Virus record (IMG/VR): IMGVR_UViG_3300017771_000092
Coordinates: 1-25,735 of that record
DNA length: 25,735 nucleotides
Source of the DNA: a virus
Strand: one strand, 5' to 3'
Under the pieces are notes generated by a model. It searched no databases. It was not told where the DNA came from and saw only the letters and a program-made list of their open reading frames with translations. The position numbers were made by a program, and so were the translations under genes. This document shows positions 8,593 through 15,431 of this stretch, in pieces (the first letter of the stretch is position 1; each line of letters opens with the position of its first letter).

Positions 8593-8730
8593 ATGACTAA
8601 AATTATAGACGGAATGATTTACGATAGCGAAACTGATAAGTGGGTAACTGTCGAAGAATACAACAAAGAATACGATAAAATCGAATGCTCAGCCGACCAA
8701 GATTGGGAATGGCATTATGCAAGTGAGTAA
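8593..8730 (+). CDS. small acidic protein expressed from its own promoter
   Basis: A 45-residue ORF (starts MTKIIDGMIYDSETDKW) rich in Asp, Glu, Tyr and Trp. It lies alone between two similar hairpin promoters, with its start about 25 bases after the first -7 box. Its size and acidity resemble small early phage effectors such as inhibitors of host enzymes, but nothing identifies a target. The dedicated promoter is the best argument that it is real and strongly expressed. Confidence 0.6.
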   Translation: MTKIIDGMIYDSETDKWVTVEEYNKEYDKIECSADQDWEWHYASE

Positions 8731-8734
8731 AGAT

Positions 8735-8780
8735 TCCCGCGGAAAAATTTGGTTACCCGGGGGAGAGTTCGTATATTTAC
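8735..8780 (+). promoter_or_regulatory. hairpin promoter 2
   Basis: ATTTGGTTACCCG contains TTG at 8749-8751; TATATTT begins at 8772 after 20 bases, in TCGTATATTTAC. Arms 8735-8742 (TCCCGCGG) and 8757-8764 (CCGGGGGA) pair over eight positions with one G-G mismatch. The leader that follows (GGGTAAATAAGAA ... AATAAAGGTT-ATG) is nearly the same as after promoter 4. It drives the ATPase-ligase operon. Confidence 0.85.
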
Positions 8781-8815
8781 AGGGTAAATAAGAATAATAA
8801 TTAATAATAAAGGTT

Positions 8816-9619
8816 ATGTCAAATACAGTAAAAATAAAAAGAGGTCGTCCAAGTAAAAATGTAGGTAAAGTCGTTAGAAGATTTAAGCCAAATACAATGA
8901 TGATGGATGATTTTAAATTCGATCCACAGTTATTTGTTCCAATGAAAACAGGAACTAAAATTGATGCATTACTTTCAAGTGAAGGTGGAATGATGAAAGG
9001 TACCAATGTAGCATTTGTTGGTGATCCTGGAGTTGGTAAAACTACTGTTTTATTAGATATACTTGCTAACATGAAAAAGAATGGTAGTAAAGTATTATTC
9101 ATATCAGGTGAGATGAATCAGATTGATATGGTAGGTATGGTAAAACGTTTCCCAAAATTTGGTCAATTACCAATTTTATTTATGGGTGATTGGATTGAAA
9201 ATGATCCATTAGTAATTTTAAAATCAATCCTTAGTGAAGGATGGGATTCAGTATTAGTAGATTCATTTGCTGAGTTAGCAGTTGCTGTAGTAGATTTTCA
9301 TGGTGGTACTATGAAGAATGCAGAAACTAAATTATTAAATTTATTTGAGCAACATAATAAAGGTGAAAACCAAGAAAAAAGAAATACTAACTTTATGATT
9401 ATTCAACAGGTTACTAAGGGAGGTGAGTTTGCCGGTTCAAATAGATTTAAACACATGATTACTGCAATGGCGCATATGAAATTTACCCCTGAAGGTAGTA
9501 GAGCTATTTGGTTTAGTAAAAACCGAAGAGGTGGTGAAATGAATAGACAACATTTTAGTTTAGATCAATCAAAGCATGTTGGATGGTTATTTACTGAACC
9601 AATGAACATGGGAATTTAA
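8816..9619 (+). CDS. RecA/RadA-like ATPase, probable phage recombination protein
   Basis: A 267-residue RecA-fold ATPase with Walker A GDPGVGKTT (69-77, K75), FISGEM (95-100) as in RadA/Sms and DnaB-like proteins, and Walker B SVLVDSF (145-151). A later FMIIQQVTKGGEFAGS segment corresponds to the sensor loop. The N-terminal tail holds KRGRPSK (8-14), an AT-hook-like motif. There is no helicase-length C-terminus or zinc finger, so it is neither full RadA nor DnaB; a Sak4-type single-strand annealing or UvsX-like role is likely. It is first in an operon with DNA ligase, started by hairpin promoter 2. Confidence 0.8.
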   Translation: MSNTVKIKRGRPSKNVGKVVRRFKPNTMMMDDFKFDPQLFVPMKTGTKIDALLSSEGGMMKGTNVAFVGDPGVGKTTVLLDILANMKKNGSKVLFISGEMNQIDMVGMVKRFPKFGQLPILFMGDWIENDPLVILKSILSEGWDSVLVDSFAELAVAVVDFHGGTMKNAETKLLNLFEQHNKGENQEKRNTNFMIIQQVTKGGEFAGSNRFKHMITAMAHMKFTPEGSRAIWFSKNRRGGEMNRQHFSLDQSKHVGWLFTEPMNMGI

Positions 9620-9628
9620 TAAAAATAT

Positions 9629-10894
9629 ATGATAGAATATTTTAAATTTATAGAAGAAATGCGTGCTACAAGTAGTAGCACGCAAAAAGTAGAAATTATT
9701 AAGAATGCAAGTAGTGATATTCATACATTATTAGAATATACTTATAATCCATTTAAACAATATTATGTTACAAGTAAAACTTGTAAAAAAAATCACGATA
9801 AAATCAATCGAACTGAGGATTTAGCTCTATATGAGTTGTTAGATATGTTATCTAACAGGGAAGTAACAGGACATGATGCAATAGCTCTGGTAAACCGCTT
9901 TGCCGAGAATAAACATGACCCTCTTATTTACAAAATTATAGACAAGGATCTTGGCATTAGAGCCGGAGCTAAAGTCATCAATAAAGCAGTACCTGGGTTA
10001 GTACCTGAGTTCTCAGTCGCATTGGCTCAAGAATATAAAGGTAAATGTGATTGGGTAAATGAAGATTGGTATGCCTCTAGGAAATTAGATGGTGTTAGAT
10101 GTTTAGCTGTTGTTAATTATGATGGTGAATGTACACTATATTCTAGAATGGGTAAAGAATTAACTACATTAAATAAAGTTAAGGAAGCAATTGAAGCAAC
10201 AGGTATTATTAATACTGTGTTTGATGGTGAGATTTGTTTAGTAGATGAAAATGGTGATGAAGATTTTCAAGGTGTAATGAAGCAATTAAGACGTAAAGAT
10301 CATCAAATTGAAAATCCTGTATTTATGATATTTGATATGATAAATAAAGTTAATTTTGATAATCAAAAAGGTGGTCCTGTATTAAGTCAAAGATTACAAG
10401 CACTAAGAGGATTCCTAACAGGCAGATATATTACAAATAATGTATTACGTTATTGTCAGCAATATATGATAACAGATGGTAGACATTTTGATCAATGGGG
10501 TCAAATAGCAACTGATAATAAATGGGAAGGATTTATGGTACGTAAAGATGTTAGTTATGAAGGCAAACGTAGTAAAAATTTACAAAAAGTAAAAAAATTC
10601 TATGATGCTGAATATAAAGTAATAGATTTTGATATTGATGATCATGAAGTAGTTAGAGATGGCAAATCAGAAACAATTAAAATGTTATCCCAAGTATGGA
10701 TTGAACATAAAGGCCATAAAGTAAAAGTTGGTAGTGGTTGGACTCAAGATCAACGTTTACAGTATATGGATGGTTCAATTGTAGGTAAAATTATTACTGT
10801 TCAATACTTTGAAGAAACAAAAAATGATAAAGGTGGTATTAGTTTACGGTTCCCAACTGTAAAGCATATCCATGGTAGTAAAAGAGAGTTATAA
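9629..10894 (+). CDS. ATP-dependent DNA ligase
   Basis: A 421-residue nucleotidyltransferase that seals nicks using ATP. The adenylation motif KLDG is at K152-G155 (SRKLDGVR), followed by FDGEICL (motif III region), EGFMVRKD (motif IV) and LQKVKKF (motif V). The C-terminal part (about 330-420) fits an OB-fold. The first 140 residues form the helical DNA-binding region seen in T4-like ligases. Length is close to that of phage T4 ligase. A perfect hairpin lies inside codons 11-19; see the separate entry. It belongs with the RecA-like ATPase just upstream in replication and repair. Confidence 0.93.
   Translation: MIEYFKFIEEMRATSSSTQKVEIIKNASSDIHTLLEYTYNPFKQYYVTSKTCKKNHDKINRTEDLALYELLDMLSNREVTGHDAIALVNRFAENKHDPLIYKIIDKDLGIRAGAKVINKAVPGLVPEFSVALAQEYKGKCDWVNEDWYASRKLDGVRCLAVVNYDGECTLYSRMGKELTTLNKVKEAIEATGIINTVFDGEICLVDENGDEDFQGVMKQLRRKDHQIENPVFMIFDMINKVNFDNQKGGPVLSQRLQALRGFLTGRYITNNVLRYCQQYMITDGRHFDQWGQIATDNKWEGFMVRKDVSYEGKRSKNLQKVKKFYDAEYKVIDFDIDDHEVVRDGKSETIKMLSQVWIEHKGHKVKVGSGWTQDQRLQYMDGSIVGKIITVQYFEETKNDKGGISLRFPTVKHIHGSKREL
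9660..9684. repeat. perfect inverted repeat inside ligase 5' coding region
   Basis: GCGTGCTAC (9661-9669), a five-base loop, and GTAGCACGC (9675-9683) form a perfect nine-pair stem, ten with the flanking T-A pair. It is GC-rich in an AT-rich gene and lies 31 bases after the ligase start codon. It is followed by AAAAA rather than T, so it is not a standard plus-strand terminator. Confidence 0.85.
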
Positions 10895-10916
10895 TTAAAT
10901 TAAAAGTTATATATTT

Positions 10917-11270
10917 ATGTTACAGACTATAAAAAGACCAACTATGAAATTAAAAATGATACCGTGTAGTAATTGTGGAGAACCAATGCCTGAATTAAGA
11001 TTAACAAAAGCAGGTTTTAGTTATTGTGTTACTTGTTCTGAAAATGGATTAGGCGCAGGTAAAAAACATGGCATACCAGTTATGATGGGTGAAGGTGATC
11101 ATACTTGGATTGAAACCGTTATTATGGATGATGATCAATTTGCTCAATACCAGAGAAATGAAAAGGCACTTAAAAACTTAGATAAATCAAACAAAGCAGA
11201 AATGAACAGGATTGATGATGATAAGAATATGATGGGTCCTGTTACCATAAAAACTATAGATGGCAAATAA
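10917..11270 (+). CDS. DksA/TraR-like zinc-finger protein
   Basis: A 117-residue protein with C17-x2-C20-x16-C37-x2-C40 in a context (CSNCGEPMPELRL ... SYCVTC) that closely follows the zinc finger of DksA/TraR proteins, which bind the RNA polymerase secondary channel. It lacks the long N-terminal coiled coil that carries the acidic tip in DksA. The tail is instead an acidic and basic helix (about 80-110). A transcription-related role is therefore suggested but not assured; it may only share the finger. It overlaps the next gene by 11 bases. Confidence 0.6.
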   Translation: MLQTIKRPTMKLKMIPCSNCGEPMPELRLTKAGFSYCVTCSENGLGAGKKHGIPVMMGEGDHTWIETVIMDDDQFAQYQRNEKALKNLDKSNKAEMNRIDDDKNMMGPVTIKTIDGK

Positions 11271-11877
11271 GAAGAAATTCTTAAGTAAGGAACAAATAGT
11301 AGCAGCTCAAGGTGTAACCAAATCAAATATGGCTGCTGCTAGATACTTGCATGTATCTTATCAACATTATAAGAAATATGCTAAAATGTATAATTTATTT
11401 GAGGATCATAAAAACCAAGCTGGTAAAGGTATTCCTAAATTTTTAAGAGGACCTAAAAAAATGCCTCATATGTTAGAAATAATTGAAGGTAGAATGGCTG
11501 CTTCCTCATTTGATCCTGCAAAACTTAAGTACGCTCTTATAGAGCAGGGATATTTATTAGAGGAATGTTCTGTATGCTCATTTAAAGAAAGACGAGTACT
11601 AGATTATAAAGTACCACTTCTGTTACACTTCAAAGATAATAATTCCAATAACTATAGCTTAGATAACATTGAATTGTTATGCTATAACCATTATTTTTTA
11701 ACAGTTGGTGACATTTTTAATAATAAAGATATTAAGCAGATTGAAAGTAAGCAAGAGCATTATGGGACATCTGAAAAAGTGGAGTGGGAGGTAGATGACT
11801 ACCACTTACAACGTTTAAAAGAATTAGGATTAGATGAAGAAGAAGATGATACTAACCAATATATAAGTAGAATATGA
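11260..11877 (+). CDS. HNH-type zinc-binding protein, probable DNA-binding or endonuclease
   Basis: A 205-residue protein. The first 50 residues (SKEQIVAAQGVTKSNMAAARYLHVS) look like a helix-turn-helix. The middle contains C103-x2-C106, H123 with D126 and N130 (LHFKDNNSNNYSLDN), and C141-x2-H144, the ligand and catalytic pattern of an HNH fold; the last ligand is His where a second Cys is usual. The C-terminus is acidic (LDEEEDD). It may be a free-standing HNH endonuclease or a non-nicking DNA-binding relative. It sits after ligase and the zinc-finger gene with overlaps on both sides. Confidence 0.7.
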   Translation: MANKKKFLSKEQIVAAQGVTKSNMAAARYLHVSYQHYKKYAKMYNLFEDHKNQAGKGIPKFLRGPKKMPHMLEIIEGRMAASSFDPAKLKYALIEQGYLLEECSVCSFKERRVLDYKVPLLLHFKDNNSNNYSLDNIELLCYNHYFLTVGDIFNNKDIKQIESKQEHYGTSEKVEWEVDDYHLQRLKELGLDEEEDDTNQYISRI

Positions 11878-12056
11878 TAGAAATAATAAAACACATATTA
11901 GGATTTTGTGGAGAACACTGGCACCCAAACGTTTGGACTGCATTAGCAGGCTCTCCATTAATTGCATCAACCGTTTATTATGTAAAATGTAAATGTGGAG
12001 GATGGTTTAAACATACAAAAGATTGTAAACATGAAGAAAGCACGTTCAATAAATAA
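11874..12056 (+). CDS. small Cys/His-rich, possibly membrane-associated protein
   Basis: A 60-residue protein with a hydrophobic middle (WTALAGSPLIASTVYYV, 21-37) followed by CKCGGWFKHTKDCKHE, a Cys/His cluster able to bind metal. This could be a membrane-anchored zinc knuckle. It starts inside the previous gene's stop (ATGA) and overlaps the next small gene by 26 bases. Function unknown. Confidence 0.6.
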   Translation: MIEIIKHILGFCGEHWHPNVWTALAGSPLIASTVYYVKCKCGGWFKHTKDCKHEESTFNK

Positions 12057-12201
12057 GAAACATCATAAAATTACTCGTGATTACGAAAAACAAAAAAGTA
12101 AGCATGTAGAAAAATTAGCTGATAAAATGCTTAAGAATGATGAAAAGGCCCAACAATTAAAGTCTAAGACAATGAAGGGTGATTTTCTAAAAAACTTTTA
12201 A
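12031..12201 (+). CDS. small highly basic helical protein
   Basis: A 56-residue, Lys-rich, probably all-helical protein (MKKARSINKKHHKITRDY onward). I chose the ATG at 12031, not one 36 bases upstream, because the protein then begins with the basic segment and the overlap with the previous gene is smaller. It ends one base before the transglycosylase-like gene. Its charge suits nucleic-acid binding; no family is recognised. Confidence 0.55.
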   Translation: MKKARSINKKHHKITRDYEKQKSKHVEKLADKMLKNDEKAQQLKSKTMKGDFLKNF

Positions 12202-12202
12202 T

Positions 12203-12730
12203 ATGAGAACAATATTATTATCAATCGTTATGCTATTGGCGACACCAACTTTAGTAGCACCAACATCAAATAAACAACCAGAACCTGAAGTTGTTAAAGA
12301 GAAAGTAATAGTAAAAAATATGGATTTGTTTCTTAATGATTTAGGTCATCAAGAATCAGGAAATAGATATGACATTGTTAATCGCTTTGGTTATATGGGT
12401 AGATATCAATTTGGTAAATCTACTTTAAAAACATTAAAAATTAAAGTAACTAGAGATGCTTTTTTAAATAGTCCTGATTTACAAGAATATGCTATGCAAC
12501 AAAATTTACTTTATAATAAGAAAAAATTACAAAAATATATAGATAAATTTGAAGGTAAAGAATATAAAGGTATATTAGTAACTGAATCTGGAATATTAGC
12601 TGCTGCTCATTTAGGTGGTCCTGGTAGTGTTAGAAAATATTTTAGGTCAGGTAAAGTAGCTAAAGATGGTAATGGGATAAAAATTACTAATTATATGCAA
12701 CGATTTTCAGGTTATCAATTAAATATATGA
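12203..12730 (+). CDS. secreted lytic-transglycosylase/lysozyme-like protein
   Basis: A 175-residue exported protein with a hydrophobic N-terminal segment (2-19) that could be a signal peptide or signal anchor, then a Pro/Glu/Lys linker. A lysozyme-fold domain begins around residue 40: the candidate catalytic E51 is in GHQESGNRYDIVN, followed by GYMGRYQFGKSTL (63-75), the transglycosylase-type GxxQ block, and AAHLGGPG near 140. It would cleave peptidoglycan, in lysis or genome entry. No holin is evident next to it, and the N-terminal anchor raises the possibility of a signal-arrest-release enzyme. It overlaps the next gene by four bases. Confidence 0.72.
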   Translation: MRTILLSIVMLLATPTLVAPTSNKQPEPEVVKEKVIVKNMDLFLNDLGHQESGNRYDIVNRFGYMGRYQFGKSTLKTLKIKVTRDAFLNSPDLQEYAMQQNLLYNKKKLQKYIDKFEGKEYKGILVTESGILAAAHLGGPGSVRKYFRSGKVAKDGNGIKITNYMQRFSGYQLNI

Positions 12731-13356
12731 TAGATATTTTTAATAAACAAGGTTATATTCATTTAAAAAATGTTATTGACCCAGCAGTATTAGCTGATAC
12801 TCGTTATAGGGCAATTACATTAAAAAACAAATATAAAGAATTTGAGGGTCAACCTAGAGATAATGGATCTGGTACATTTTGGAAGGGGTTAGAGATGGCA
12901 TCTACATTAGACCCAGAATTATTTAAAGCATATACTCATAGAGATATGTTACAATTAGCCAAAACTTATTTACAAGTTGAAGAACCTTATTTATTTAATG
13001 ATCAAGTAGTTGTTAAACTACCAAATGAAGAATTTGTATTTGATCCACATTTTGATAATCAATTTGGCAAAGACCCTGAAGGAGCATTGAGGGGTGTCTT
13101 TAAAACCATCAATTGTTGTCAGATATTAACAAATATGCCTGAAGAAACTGGGCCATTAAGTTGTTTAAATCGCAAAAGTAATGAATGGGACTTGTTACCT
13201 GCTCAAGCTGGTGACATAGTTATAATAGATGGGAATACATTACATAGCTCAACTGCTAATACTTCAGCTAAAATTAGAGCACTATACGCCTGTGTATATT
13301 CAACTCACCCAATAGGTAACTTTGATAAAGGATATTATAATGAAAAGTTTAAATAA
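12727..13356 (+). CDS. PhyH-type Fe(II)/2-oxoglutarate dioxygenase
   Basis: A 209-residue protein of the phytanoyl-CoA dioxygenase-like branch of 2OG-Fe(II) oxygenases. H108-x-D110 (DPHFDN) and H173 (GNTLHSST) form the iron triad and R184 (AKIRALY) is in place for 2-oxoglutarate. The start (NKQGYIHLKNVIDP) is the usual N-terminal strand pattern. It hydroxylates an unknown small molecule or side chain. It is one of four oxygenase modules in the window but lies apart from the two sugar clusters. Confidence 0.83.
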   Translation: MIDIFNKQGYIHLKNVIDPAVLADTRYRAITLKNKYKEFEGQPRDNGSGTFWKGLEMASTLDPELFKAYTHRDMLQLAKTYLQVEEPYLFNDQVVVKLPNEEFVFDPHFDNQFGKDPEGALRGVFKTINCCQILTNMPEETGPLSCLNRKSNEWDLLPAQAGDIVIIDGNTLHSSTANTSAKIRALYACVYSTHPIGNFDKGYYNEKFK

Positions 13357-13462
13357 AGTAGTTTTATCGTTACAAGAAATATGGGCTGCTACTAGACCTA
13401 ATGTTTTCAAAAATAAAAAAAAATACTCACGTAAAAACAAGCATAAAGCTTCTTTAAAATGA
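13340..13462 (+). CDS. very small basic protein
   Basis: A 40-residue ORF starting 17 bases before the end of the dioxygenase gene, with a basic C-terminal half (KNKKKYSRKNKHK). The overlap style matches its neighbours and the composition is not random, but there is no family evidence. It ends about ten bases before two successive hairpins. Confidence 0.45.
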   Translation: MKSLNKVVLSLQEIWAATRPNVFKNKKKYSRKNKHKASLK

Positions 13463-13472
13463 CTTGGAATAG

Positions 13473-13497
13473 TGAACAATTGTTTGTATGTTGTTCA
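13473..13497. repeat. inverted repeat upstream of beta-barrel gene
   Basis: TGAACAA (13473-13479) and TTGTTCA (13491-13497) form a perfect seven-pair stem with an 11-base loop. It could be an operator or an RNA hairpin. No -33/-7 pair with the 20-base spacing was found over it. Confidence 0.55.
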
Positions 13498-13524
13498 TCG
13501 TTCTTAAAAATATTAAACACAAAA

Positions 13525-13547
13525 GGCAGCTTTCCTGGCTGTCGTTT
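13525..13547 (+). terminator. terminator-like hairpin before beta-barrel gene
   Basis: GGCAGC (13525-13530) pairs with GCTGTC (13538-13543, one G-T) across a seven-base loop. AAAA lies on the left and GTTTC on the right. The T-run is short, so it is a weak terminator or attenuator 36 bases before the beta-barrel start. Confidence 0.5.
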
Positions 13548-13582
13548 CAATTAACCCGAATATTAACTAAAACAATTAAATT

Positions 13583-13987
13583 ATGAGAAAATTGATTATT
13601 TTGTTAGCTCTTGCTTTTACAGTAACAGTTAGCGCCCAGGAAAAAGGTGATTGGTACGTAGGTACTGGTGACGTTGCAGATGTAGCATGGACTGAATGGT
13701 CTATTAGCCCTACAGTTGGATATGGATTTACAGACAAACTAATGGTTGGTTTGAATGTATCTCAAGTAGATTCAGCTGATGATATGGCTTTAGACATTCA
13801 TGCGAGATACTTTTTTAAAGATTTCTTTGCATACGCTGCAGTTGAAGATTTCGATACTGACCTAATGAAGTTAGGTGTTGGTAAAATGTTTACATTCCAC
13901 AAAAATGTATTCATCGATCCTAAAGTAGTATACGATGTTAACGCAAAAACAACAAATCTATCATTAGGATTTGGTCTTAAATTCTAA
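13583..13987 (+). CDS. small outer-membrane beta-barrel-like protein
   Basis: A 134-residue protein with a clear signal peptide (MRKLIILLALAFTVTVSAQ; cleavage likely after A18), of the exact type common in Bacteroidetes. The mature part alternates polar and hydrophobic residues in short strands (SISPTVGYGF, LMVGLNVSQV, ALDIHARYFF, FAYAAVEDF, LSLGFGLKF) and ends in Phe, the hallmark of outer-membrane barrels recognised by the BAM machinery. Length suits about eight strands. It has its own leader with hairpins and is followed by a hairpin promoter, so it is a single-gene unit. Likely acquired from the host; a role in blocking superinfection or altering the cell surface is plausible. Confidence 0.78.
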   Translation: MRKLIILLALAFTVTVSAQEKGDWYVGTGDVADVAWTEWSISPTVGYGFTDKLMVGLNVSQVDSADDMALDIHARYFFKDFFAYAAVEDFDTDLMKLGVGKMFTFHKNVFIDPKVVYDVNAKTTNLSLGFGLKF

Positions 13988-14020
13988 AGAATAGATTAAG
14001 ATAGGTTAAAGATATATGCG

Positions 14021-14058
14021 AGGAGGCTTGGATACCCAAGTCTCCTTTCGTATATTTA
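14021..14058 (+). promoter_or_regulatory. hairpin promoter 4 (possible overlapping terminator)
   Basis: Arms 14021-14031 and 14036-14046 pair over eleven positions (one G-T) with a four-base ATAC loop. TTG lies inside the stem (14028-14030) and TATATTT starts at 14051, 20 bases on. TTT directly follows the stem, so the hairpin may also end the beta-barrel transcript. The leader GGGTAAATAAGAA ... AATAAAGGTT-ATG matches that of promoter 2. Confidence 0.85.
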
Positions 14059-14084
14059 CGGGGTAAATAAGAAAAATAAAGGTT

Positions 14085-14519
14085 ATGCCCATAGTAGAAT
14101 TCACAAATTTAAACAAGTACGGAAACATGAGAACCCGTAGATTCTGGAGAGAAAGTTCCAGTCTATCATTTAATCCAAAAGGATTTGGTCCATTTGTTAA
14201 TTATAGATTATTTAAGTATGATTATGAAGGACATATGTCACCAGGAATAGTAAAATTAGGTGGTAAAACATATATTGTTCCATCTTGGCAGGAGGTATTG
14301 CCTGAAACTAGATTAGAAGATATTAATTGGATTAAACCCAAAATTAAGAAAAAAGCAGAAACTGTAGTGGTAGAAACACCAAGTTCAAAAGGTGATAAAA
14401 TGTATAAAACACGTTTTTACCCAGATACAGGTAATTATAGTTGTACTTGCCCTGGTACTTGGATGAGTAATAATAATTGTAAACACATTAAAAAATTAAG
14501 AAATGAGCAAGAAGGATAA
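14085..14519 (+). CDS. SWIM-type zinc-finger protein
   Basis: A 144-residue protein with C120-x-C122-x9-C132-x-H134 at the C-terminus, the SWIM zinc-finger pattern used in DNA or protein binding. The N-terminal two-thirds is a compact basic domain (SSLSFNPKGFGPFVNYRLF, then PGIVKLGGKTYIVPSW), and a Lys-rich linker (84-106) joins the two. First gene of an operon of small proteins driven by hairpin promoter 4. It overlaps the next gene by 17 bases. The zinc finger is clear; the overall role is unknown. Confidence 0.75.
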   Translation: MPIVEFTNLNKYGNMRTRRFWRESSSLSFNPKGFGPFVNYRLFKYDYEGHMSPGIVKLGGKTYIVPSWQEVLPETRLEDINWIKPKIKKKAETVVVETPSSKGDKMYKTRFYPDTGNYSCTCPGTWMSNNNCKHIKKLRNEQEG

Positions 14520-14742
14520 TAGATACGTAGTTACATTTGAAGCATATGTTTATGCTCCTAATGATTATATGGCTAGAAAAAGAGCACATGCTGTTAATGA
14601 TTCAATTAATGCGATAATGAATGTTCAAGATTCTGATATCACAGGTATTGTTGAACAACCATTTGCTACTATGGGTAATAGAAAATTAGATGATATTTCT
14701 AAACCAGTAGATAAGATTAAGGACGAACCATTACCGTTTTAA
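14503..14742 (+). CDS. small protein with SSB-like acidic C-terminal tip
   Basis: A 79-residue protein of unknown family. A strand-helix pattern (YVVTFEAYVYAPNDYMARKRAHAV, in two parts) resembles the small alpha/beta proteins in many phages. The last residues, KDEPLPF, resemble the acidic Pro-Phe tail that SSB proteins use to recruit partners. That may be a coincidence, but it fits a replication-linked operon. One base separates it from the next gene. Confidence 0.6.
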   Translation: MSKKDNRYVVTFEAYVYAPNDYMARKRAHAVNDSINAIMNVQDSDITGIVEQPFATMGNRKLDDISKPVDKIKDEPLPF

Positions 14743-14743
14743 T

Positions 14744-14995
14744 ATGGAAGGAGCAGATTTAGTACATAAAGCAATGAATGTAGGTTATAATATGTTAATG
14801 GGTAATGATACACCATTTGAACCTAATGATAGTGATGAAGTAGAAGATATGATATTCATTCCAGATCCAGAAATAACGGAATCAGAATTAGCAGAAGATT
14901 TACTTGAATATTTTATAATTGAAGAGGATTATGAAAAATGTGCAAATATAAGAGACGTAATTAAATTAAAAAAGGTTATAAATAAATTAATATGA
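14744..14995 (+). CDS. small acidic protein with UVR-like motif
   Basis: An 83-residue, strongly acidic protein. The C-terminal 25 residues (DYEKCANIRDVIKLKKVINKL) match the spacing of the UVR motif, the helical hairpin through which UvrB contacts UvrC and which also occurs in McsA and Clp proteins. A protein-protein interaction role is suggested. It has ATGA-type coupling with the next gene. No catalytic domain is present. Confidence 0.58.
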   Translation: MEGADLVHKAMNVGYNMLMGNDTPFEPNDSDEVEDMIFIPDPEITESELAEDLLEYFIIEEDYEKCANIRDVIKLKKVINKLI

Positions 14996-15330
14996 ATAAA
15001 ACATTAAATAAAAATAGATTTAAAACATTAGGCAAAGCATTATCTAAAGTAGGTATTGGAATTGATTATCAAGTTGACTGGGCTGAATCTGTTGGTGGTG
15101 GAATTAAATATACAGACCAACCTAGATTAGGTTCAGGTAATTATAATGGTATAGAAGGATGGTACTTTACTAAAGACAATAAAACTAACTATACTAATAA
15201 AGAAAAAAAATTAATTAGAGATACTTTATTAAGTAAAGGGTTTAAAAGCAAAGGCATTTCTGATTATGAAGTAGAGTTTGATAATGATAGATCATACAGA
15301 CCTAATATTAGTTTTATTTTAAATAAATAG
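14992..15330 (+). CDS. small protein of unknown function
   Basis: A 112-residue protein with a basic N-terminal helix (MNKTLNKNRFKTLGKALSKV), a glycine-rich central part, and a C-terminal strand pattern (SDYEVEFDNDRSYRPNISFIL). It looks folded but matches no family I know. Overlaps the previous gene by four bases and is followed after two bases by another small ORF, so it is in the same transcript. Confidence 0.65.
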   Translation: MNKTLNKNRFKTLGKALSKVGIGIDYQVDWAESVGGGIKYTDQPRLGSGNYNGIEGWYFTKDNKTNYTNKEKKLIRDTLLSKGFKSKGISDYEVEFDNDRSYRPNISFILNK

Positions 15331-15332
15331 TT

Positions 15333-15431
15333 ATGAAAGAACTTATAGAAAAATTATATCAAATTAACGAAATTACTGATGAAGTAAGACAACAGTTATT
15401 AAACAAATATTACGGAAATGAAGAAGCATAG
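15333..15431 (+). CDS. very small helical protein
   Basis: A 32-residue ORF (MKELIEKLYQINEITDEV onward) predicted to be an amphipathic helix pair. It begins two bases after the previous stop and overlaps the next ORF by 14 bases. Its fit between neighbours and coding-like composition support it, but it is near the limit of what sequence alone can show. Confidence 0.45.
   Translation: MKELIEKLYQINEITDEVRQQLLNKYYGNEEA

Noticed and set aside
8816-9619. Replicative DnaB helicase
   Set aside because: The protein is too short and has only the RecA-type core; the FISGEM and sensor segments fit RadA- or Sak4-like proteins better.
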